A stretch of 64,000 bases of DNA, from assembly GCF_021347895.1 (NCBI RefSeq), contig NC_067120.1, positions 16,105,361 to 16,169,360 of the forward strand, given 5' to 3'. The stretch comes from Acanthochromis polyacanthus (taxonomy: Eukaryota > Chordata > Actinopteri > Pomacentridae). The position numbers and the translations under genes are program-made. Shown here piece after piece: positions 56,063 to 64,000 of this stretch (the stretch's first letter is position 1; every line of letters starts with the position of its first letter). Under the pieces are notes generated by a model. That model ran no database searches, was not told the origin of the DNA, and was given only the letters and a program-made list of their open reading frames with translations.

Positions 56063-56207
56063 GTGAGAGGGATGATTGATGGGGCTGTGTGTGCTGCTGC
56101 AGGGGAAAAAAGTTTGATTTATGATGTGACTTTGGATGTCATATGAAGCAAAACATGGCAGGTTGACAAGCTCCACACTCTCCCGTGTTTTGTTGACTGA
56201 CTTTTAG
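56063..56207 (+). other. pdzrn4 intron, 145 nt
   Basis: A short GT-AG intron, phase 0, with acceptor gacttttag. Confidence 0.6.
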
Positions 56208-56270
56208 AGTGACATGCAGCGATCAGATGGAGCAACATGTGCAGAGGTGGAACCACAGGAGGCTCCTCAG
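56208..56270 (+). CDS. pdzrn4: pdzrn4 small second exon
   Basis: A 63-nt stretch, phase 0 at both ends, encoding SDMQRSDGATCAEVEPQEAP plus Gln, between acceptor cttttag and donor cag|gtagga. It would be the linker from the coiled coil to the first PDZ domain, a variable part of the family, so support is from splice sites and phase only. Confidence 0.55.
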
Positions 56271-59200
56271 GTAGGAGAAGCTCACTCGCTCCTGTTAAAG
56301 CTTTTCATTCAGTGTCAGATTTATGTATTTATTTTTAGTTGTTTTGAGCTCCATCTCCATTTATTCAAAACTTACCACAAGTTTGATTCTGCTCATCCAA
56401 AGTGCCCAGAGGCAGCGGTACACTTACATTTTGATTTCCTGTCAGTATTGTTTTTTGTTTTTTTTTAGTGTCCACTCTTGTGCTGCTGTTGATTTTAGGA
56501 TGTGACTGAGCGTTTTTAAAAGCTTTCTTCTGAGCTTCCTCCTGCTGCGTTTCTGCTGCCTCTGCTCAGGTTTAACCCCACAGCCAGTTAAATCTTAGTG
56601 TAAATGTTGACTTTGGGATCCCAGTCTGACTGAAGAGTGCTTATAGAGACTAATCTCTGCTCACACTCTGCTGTTTGCAGTCAGTTGGTGTGGCCCTTTA
56701 TTTCCTGGAGCGAGGGCTTTTGTTTATTGACACAGGATTTTGTTTTAAAACTACCAAGTTGTGTATATAGATGTATGTCAGCTTGTACAGTATATAACCG
56801 TACTCACCAGTCTGTATGCTTTGCCAGTGACCATAAGGAAACCTCAGCGCCATGATTAGAGCTGCTTTTGTGGAGGACTCGCATATTGTGTGGTTTCAGC
56901 CCGTATTGTTCATCCTATGTGACTTGAGAGATGCTTCTAAATTGGTCTTTGTTGTTTTCTTTGCGTCTCAGATGATCTAATGTCATCTTGCGACACTTTT
57001 TGAAAAGTACGGGGTCAGAACACCTCATCGCATTTCATCTAATGTCTGTATTTTACCTCTATCTGGCCTTTCATCTGCACAAAGGGAAGAAGAAAAGGTC
57101 GTTCCAGTGCCAAATGTTATTAAGCGTAAGGGAGTGACATTTATATTCACTTTGTGCACTTGTTTAAGACATAAAGCACAGTTATCTACAGAAGCAATGT
57201 GCAAGTGAATGCAATGAGTGCACTGTCCACTGCGGTTAACGAATATGATTTTTCATCACTAATTAATATGTTTTTATGAATCTCAGGGTGACATAAATGA
57301 GTCCAAAACCTTAGAAAATCCATTTACAGTGTGGAAGATTAGGAAATCCAATGAAATCCCAAATTAGAAGCTGGACCTGACCTGTTTTGACTTTTTTTTC
57401 TTTCTTGTAAATGACACAAATCTATCGAGTAGAGGAAAGAAAACCTACTTGGATTCAATGTTAATCCCTCTTCTTTGCTTTTGTTCTTGTGCATAATGTG
57501 TTTTCTTAGTTATTTTGTGTCTGCCTACAGTCTCCTCCATGTCTACATGTTGATGGACTGAACTGTGTGGACAGTTTTCGGACTGCTCCTGAGTCTTTGT
57601 TGCTGCAGTGATTTATTAAACCGCCCAATGGGGCTGTCAAACCTAATATTAGCTCTTGTTTTAGTAAGGTCACAAGGTAGCCTCAAAATTTGTTATTAAC
57701 CTCCTGGCCAGGGACTGTGTTGTGTTTGGGCTGTGGCTGAGGGTGGATGAGTTTAATCGTGCTAATGGTCACATAAAGTATCTCTCTAATTGCCTACAGC
57801 ATGCTGTGAGTGCAACAGACTCACTTTTGATTAATGTGGAAAACTCTCCTCTCCTCACTCTGCCAGCGCCGGGCAGCAACACAGCATCTATTTTCAGCCC
57901 TCTTTTTTTTTTGTTCTTGTTTAAAAACTTCTCTCTAATGTGTCTTTAATAGTTTTTGCACTGTGTGTTTTCTTCTGTTGCTTTCCAAATGGATTTTCCA
58001 ATAGAATAAGCTGGTTTGCAGTTCATCAAACAAAGTTTTAGAGTTCAGTGGAAATCCACTTTGTTGGAGAAGTGATGGCTCTTCTGTCTGTGTGGACAAT
58101 AGATCTGGATGACTAGTAAACATCCCAGTAGCAGTTATGGATCTTCACGGTCCCTTGTGTGGTTGGAAAGCGAACCTAATTGAGCCTTTATTGAGCTTCT
58201 TAGGCTGCGTTTGTCAAGTTTTCCATTCTGGCATGGCGCATATAAAATGGAACTAATGTTGTAAATTTTAAAACAATAGTTCTCTGATTTCAGACAAAGG
58301 AGCATAAACATGGCTGTTTTCTCATTGCTAGCCAGTGACGAGGCATTTTGCTGGCTAAAATCACAACTATTGTGAGTGGAGTTCAGCTGTAATTAGCTAG
58401 TTTCTTAACTTTGCCGTTTTTTCCCATGTATTTATTGAAAGAAAGTCTCAATTTCACTTGTTTTATAAAAGAATTTTGCAAAAGAGGTTCTAAATGTGCA
58501 CTTGATGGCTGCATGCAGTTTAGTACGAAAGTCTGAGATCACCAGTGAAGATATTTCTTTGTTGCATTTATGTCAAACTCAGCACAAGTTGCTTCATAGC
58601 AAATGATAGTTTCAGCTGAACGGTGTGAGTGAAAAGTTGAATCTGTAAAATAAGAGAATATCTCGACATTTGTTTGCTGGGCTTTTGCTTTAGTGACAGC
58701 ACTTGAGCGGGAATGAACTCCACAAGTTTGTTCAGACCTGATAACTAGGTTCTCCCAGTAAGATCTGACAGTCTTCCAAAGAGCTTCATATCACATCTCG
58801 AATGCCCGGCTTCCTTGTTCTTGAAGTGCCCCATAATTGTTCAGTGGGGTTGAAGGTAAGTGACTGGAAGAAGGTCCATGAGTTCTCTGTGGTCTTCTTT
58901 GGTCTTTAAAGCTTTGAGGTGCGTTCGGACTCATTATCCTGCTGCAGTATGAATCCTTCTCCATGAACTCTCTAAATAATGGAGCTACTTCTTCTTAATC
59001 AGGGTGGAGTTGATTCACTGCAGGTGTCCAACTTCAGAGTGGATAAAGTAAAAACAGCCCCACAACTGAATTCTTCCCTCCATTCACTGTGAGTTTGATA
59101 CAGTCCTCCTTCCTGGGTGTCTCATAACATACATCCTTCGGTTGCTGCCACAAATCTCTTCCAAAACTTGGATCCTTTACTAGGACTTCTTTCCATCATT

Positions 59201-62200
59201 TACAGTGAAATGCTGGCATGTCTAGGCCCACCACAAGCGTTTGGCCTTGTTTCCTCTCCTGAGATGCTACTCATCCTCGGAGACACCACTAGACCGCTTT
59301 CTTTTGACGGGAGTTTTTCCAGTTGGACTCTTGCATTCGTTAATTAGCAAATTCTGTATCTGTGCTGAAGTTGCTTTTCTATCTTTTAGTGAAGCTTGAT
59401 GCATTGATCTTCAGATTGTTCAGTCCTCTTTTGTGCGCCTGATTGTACTTTGTATACAAGTGATTCAGTTTCCACAAAATATTTTAGTGCTCCTTGCACT
59501 TCCTCCTTTGAAACCTTCAGTGTACTCATGATTTGATGCTGAGAAAGCTAATATCATATTTTTCAAATGGCCACAATGCTGCTTAATGAGCCATGATTTG
59601 CTGAAAACGTGATACATGACCATATTTATCACAGGTAACGTTGACTACAGAATGATGTATTTGAACAAGCGTCTGATGATTCATTCAAATCTACCTTACT
59701 GTGATTCAGTGAAAGGGTTATGACTCAAGGAAATATGACATTTTGCATAAAGGAACTGACATAGTGGCTGCTGCTAATTTGGTTAAATTCGATAGTTGAA
59801 CTAGAAATAGTGCAGAATCTAAAATGTTTATTAGCGTTTGTCATAAAATATGTTCAAAATACTTCATTAAGAATACATTCTCTGATAATTTCGAGGTCTG
59901 TATGAAAATATTCCCAGATTTTTACATGGTGTAATGTGCAAAAAAACTAAAGCTAAGCAGCTATCAAATATTCAGCATCCTCACAGAAAACATGACGGTG
60001 GAGGTGCAGTATTGTTCTCATATTGCAAAGTGGCTTATCATCTTCTGCACTGAAAAAAATAAATAAATCAGACTGCCAGGTTGAAATAATGAGACAAAAA
60101 TGGATATTTATACATGTTTTATGGATAAACAGAACTGGCTGGTAAACAAATTAAGAAAGATTGTTACTGTATTGTTCTTACTTTTGAAGTGTGTTTTACT
60201 TTGTAAAAGTTTGCCAAACTTAATGCTAAAGAGTGTGACAGGGCTGCTAATGTTAATCTAAAATGTAAAGCACAATTTCACTCGCCCTTTTTCCAGTGCA
60301 ACATGTAACTCCACAAAGTAATGCAGTTAGCAAGAGATAATCAGATGCTTGACTTCACTGGTCTGCTGTCACATGTACAGTACATTTACCTGCTATCCAT
60401 GATAAAAGGCTAAAACTCACAGCAACTCTCAAACTTTTGAACACAAAACTTGACCTAAAAATGTGTTTTGGTGACTTGTCTTGGCCGTACATGATAACAC
60501 AACCAATGTGAAAATCAAATTCATCTGCCGAAGGTGAAAAGTTTCCTTGAGCTCATGTAAAATCCGAGTTTAAAGGGTGAATCATCAAGCAGCATTTGAA
60601 GCATCACGGCCATGGAAACACAAAGTCTGCATTGCACACATAATGAGAATGGACCTTCAGGGATGTCGGAGGAATCTCCTGTTCCAATTTGAAATGAAAA
60701 CAATTTGCATCCTACGTCCATAGATTGTTGATTTTTCATTGAAAGATGAGGCATAAAGTCAGTGTTTACTTTTTATTATTGAAAACTCACATCAGACTCA
60801 AATTATTATTCAGAGCAGAGGGCTTTTGTATGTCCTCAAACAAAACTTTAAATATCAAGCACTGGTCCTGAACGCTGAAATTCAAAACCTTATATGCGTA
60901 GTTACAGGTACTGAGCTGTGATCGGATAGTTATTGCTCAGAGCTGTTGGTTTTCTGGCCACATTCATTAAATGATAAACATCATACGGCTGCTCATTGGT
61001 AGAACATGAACAGAGGAGAATTCTAGTCTGTGCTTGCAGTGGCCTCAAGACTTCCATAGACATTGACTGTTCATTTTTGTCAGTGGTTGCTGTAGAAGAC
61101 AACTGTCTGAGAGCTTGTTCAATATCGTACTTGTCTAGAGAGCAACAAAGAGAATACAGCGACTGTTGGGAGACGGCTGTGGTCCGCCGTCAAGACAGCG
61201 ACTTAAAACGAGTCACGCTGTATTTTTCCATGCACCTCGGAGATGTACTGATCTAGATCCAACTGATTGTGTGTTCGCTGGCCTGACAGTCAATGCAGTC
61301 TGTGGCTGTGAGTCAGGCTGCAGTTCTGCTATGTTGAAAAGGGATAATGGATGTAAGGCAGAGCGCTGAAAAGGCAACAAGGATTAGTCAGCATTGCAAA
61401 AACATACTGACCTCCATTTGCCCATGTAATTTGCTCATGTTTGTCTAAAACCAGATGAATACACAAATGGAACCGCACATGAGGTAAAACAATCCCACCA
61501 CTCCTCTTATCTGCAGCCAAGATCCCACAAATCCGCGCTCTTGACGTGGAGTCAGCGAAAAATGGTTGGAAACTAAGGGAGTATGTTCATGTAATTCATA
61601 TTGGATAGTTCTTTTCATCCATCATTACCAGAGCTGCTGAAAGTAGTGCTCAGGAGGGTAAAGATCTGTTTTGTTGACCCAGATTGTGCCTGTGACACTT
61701 CGTCGGAGGGTTATTGGCAGAAACGCTGAAAGCCTTGAGTGGGAGTGCAGCAGATCCAGCTAATTCGCCTTTGTATTCAGATCAAGAGAAACGGGTTATA
61801 TGGAGAGAGAGAGAGGGAGGGAGAGAGCACAATCTAAGCATCGGTGTCATCAAAATCCAATCTTGCGTGACAGGTGGAGACGAAAGCAGGGACGTTTGTT
61901 TGCTTCCATAACAAAAGATGACAAGAAAAGATTGCTTCCTGACAAGAGCGCCTCTGCTTGTACGTCAGCGGATTTGATTTTTCTTGTCCAGTTTTGGTTC
62001 CACAGTAGGGTGTTGGCCTGATTAAAGGAAAAAAAATACACTCAGGAATACAGAGAAAACAGCTTTGGATGTTCCCACAAGCAAAGGCAGATGTCTAATG
62101 GTGACAACAGTTGTACACGTCTTTTTACTGCCTGTCTAGACACACAATTCCCCAAAGCACTTTGTTGAAAATGGAGGGAAGTACCTGTATTCAGACAAAA

Positions 62201-64000
62201 CAGCATGAAGCCATCGGTTTATAGCTTGCTGTCTGCTTCTCTCACAGCTGACAGTTAGAAAAGCTGGGATTGGCTGATATGGAAATTGAGTGGGTCCCAG
62301 AGTCCCTTCTAACTTAGTGTTGAGGTGGAAAATGTCTGTGTGTTTTCTGTACCTGTTCTGCTCTGTTTGGGACGCCATTTATCCAAAAGTTACACCGTGT
62401 AAACTGTTTGTCCTTCGCCTGCGAGAGAGAAACCGCCCTGCTCACCATTTCCTATTTCCTCTCCAATTCAACACACACCGAGCTGCTAAAACAAACTTCA
62501 GCTTGCATTCATTTAGATTCATCAGTTAAGAAAAATTTGATACAGATAAGCAGCTAATTTTTCAATGCCACTTTAGCAGACATTTTGTTTAATGTCCTCC
62601 TCCTGCTTATCTCCCTGCATATTTATAGGATTTCCATTAGTTCAAGAATTTGCTGTATTTTCATAGGTGTTGGTTTGGCAAACGACATGTTTTTCCAAAG
62701 CTCTGAGGCAGATATTGAGATTAGGATATTCCAGATTCCAAGGTGGTGGATTCGGAGCAAACCGAGAGCAGCGGCTGCAGAGTAAATCATTTTTTTTTGT
62801 CCATAGCGGTGTATGTGTCTGCTTGTGTGTGCTGGCAACGTGTTTACTTTAGCTGGTCAGGCCTGTTGTTTTAAGCAGGAGGTGTGAAAAAGAAAGCCGC
62901 TCTGCTAAAGACCACCGCGCTCGTAAAAAGGAGCACTCTGGGTAAATTTGTCCCTACCTGCTGAAAGGCCCCTTTTTTAATGTTGCCGGGAAGCTGGTTA
63001 GTTTGGACTCTGGGGCGATGGGGAGTGGCGGGAACTCAAATGAACTGGACAGATTTCACACTTGATAAATGATCTCTCTAAGTATGTAACCTTGATGAAA
63101 GGTATAATAAACAGCTTTGTGATGAGGTTGTTCTTCCGTTAATTCCTGCCTCAGTGTGTGTCTATGTGTGCACTTGTTATATATATCACAGACTGTATGA
63201 CATATACGCAACGTCTTAGTCTATTGGACTACAACAGCAAGAGAATTGTCTTTTTTTCGGCCTATGGACCTTTGCTTGGTTGAAATGCCCCATATTGTGC
63301 CAACTTTGAAATTAAGCAAACCTTTGCATGTCTGTGCACAGTGCATCTTTCAGTTTCCAGCTCACAGTACTGTGTAGATGGTTCATTTTACCACAATTAT
63401 ATCGTCCCTGGTTTTACGGCTGCACCAAAGGGGCTGTTTCATTCTAGAAACCAATGAGCCCCTCTCTCTGACCCCTTCAGGAAGAAAACTCTCTCTGTTT
63501 CACTCTCAGAGAGTGAGTATTGGATTTTTTTCCCAGTATTTTTCGATTGGATTCGATATTCAACATATTCAACCTTTTGCTTATCATCATACTGTTATAT
63601 GTATATTTCACCAATTCTCAATCCAATAAATGTCTTAAAAATGTGATGCTTTGGCTCCAACACAGCTTTCATCACCACTCTGTGGTCTCGAGCAACATAT
63701 TGGTGAGGAGTAATAGCTATTTTTTTGTTGGAGCTTGTGCTGTTTAAAGTTTTGATGGCAAGATTTTTTATTTTATTTTAAGTAGCTTTCAAATATTGGT
63801 TATCTGTCTATTTGATTACTAATAATTGCTTTCTATACTGGCCCTAAAACTAAATATATATTGGTCGACCTCAGCTTGTTTCCGTATGGGTTGGCTTCTG
63901 AGTAGGTTCATTATAATATGGACCTAGAATTGACTTTTTCCTCCAGTTTGTGTTCTCTGCTCTATCTGTAAATTTTCTTCTATGCATTTCTTTTTCCAGG
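56271..64000 (+). other. pdzrn4 intron, open at the window edge
   Basis: No PDZ-domain exon appears before the end of the window, so this is one long intron or its start. It contains the Tc1-like element at 58518-59945 and a short GA-rich run at 61803-61828. The window ends ccagg after a pyrimidine tract, which could be an acceptor, but no exon can be tested there. Confidence 0.5.
58518..59945 (-). mobile_element. Tc1/mariner-like element, near full length, decayed
   Basis: The reverse strand carries FILQQDNESERTSKL (about 58915-58960) and FFQSLTFNPTEQLWG (about 58835-58880), the QDN and NPxExLW blocks of a DD34E transposase, with a KFWKRFVAATEGCML block near 59130-59170. Frames shift between blocks. 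The left end (cgaaagtctgagatcacc) and right end (cccagatttttacatggtg) look like worn inverted termini of the type seen in Tc1 copies. At about 1.43 kb, its length is normal for the family. Confidence 0.75.

Noticed and set aside
1..64000. Search for tRNA, rRNA, CRISPR or operon-like systems
   Set aside because: None seen. The window is explained by two vertebrate genes and transposon debris, and I find no evidence for a novel multi-gene system.

Overview
The window is vertebrate nuclear DNA, most likely from a spiny-rayed teleost fish. Coding sequence is split into small exons by GT-AG introns, there are no operons, and the intervening DNA carries fish-type Tc1/mariner relics, short non-autonomous repeats and a Ty3/gypsy gag relic. 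The species cannot be named from the sequence.

The main content is one complete gene on the + strand: contactin-1 (cntn1), a GPI-anchored neuronal adhesion molecule of the immunoglobulin superfamily. I could place 23 coding exons between 15266 and 49984. All exon phases join without a break, giving 3066 nt and 1021 residues, against 1018 in human contactin-1. The order is signal peptide, a small N-terminal cassette exon, six C2-type Ig domains (about residues 38-602), four fibronectin type III domains (about 603-996) and a C-terminal hydrophobic GPI-attachment signal. Teleosts carry two copies (cntn1a and cntn1b); I cannot tell which this is.

Layout: 1-15185 is upstream DNA, or the first intron if noncoding 5' exons exist. 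It holds an internally deleted Tc1-like element (1375-1914), G runs near 5950, a possible noncoding 5' exon ending at 6438, and a short DNA element with terminal inverted repeats and a 9-bp target duplication (10657-11223). Intron 2 (9.4 kb) holds a strong inverted repeat (18602-19385) and several common fish repeats. The Ig-domain exons fall at 27117-38147 and the FN3 exons at 40940-46525. Intron 22 holds a decayed Ty3/gypsy gag region, and the last exon starts at 49908. The 3' UTR probably runs to about 52.2 kb.

Downstream, after a dead Tc1-like element (52640-53503), two exons on the + strand (about 55618-56062 and 56208-56270) match the zinc-finger and coiled-coil part of the PDZRN family (PDZ-domain RING-finger E3 ligases). 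CNTN1 and PDZRN4 are neighbours in mammals, so this is most likely the start of pdzrn4; its PDZ exons would lie beyond the window. The rest (56271-64000) is intron with a Tc1-like copy at 58518-59945.

I found no RNA genes, CRISPR arrays or new multi-gene system. The points most worth a second look are the foldback element in intron 2, the alternative N-terminus of contactin-1 (39-nt cassette exon plus a tandem acceptor), a GC-AG intron, and the apparent absence of a RING exon in front of the pdzrn4 exon.
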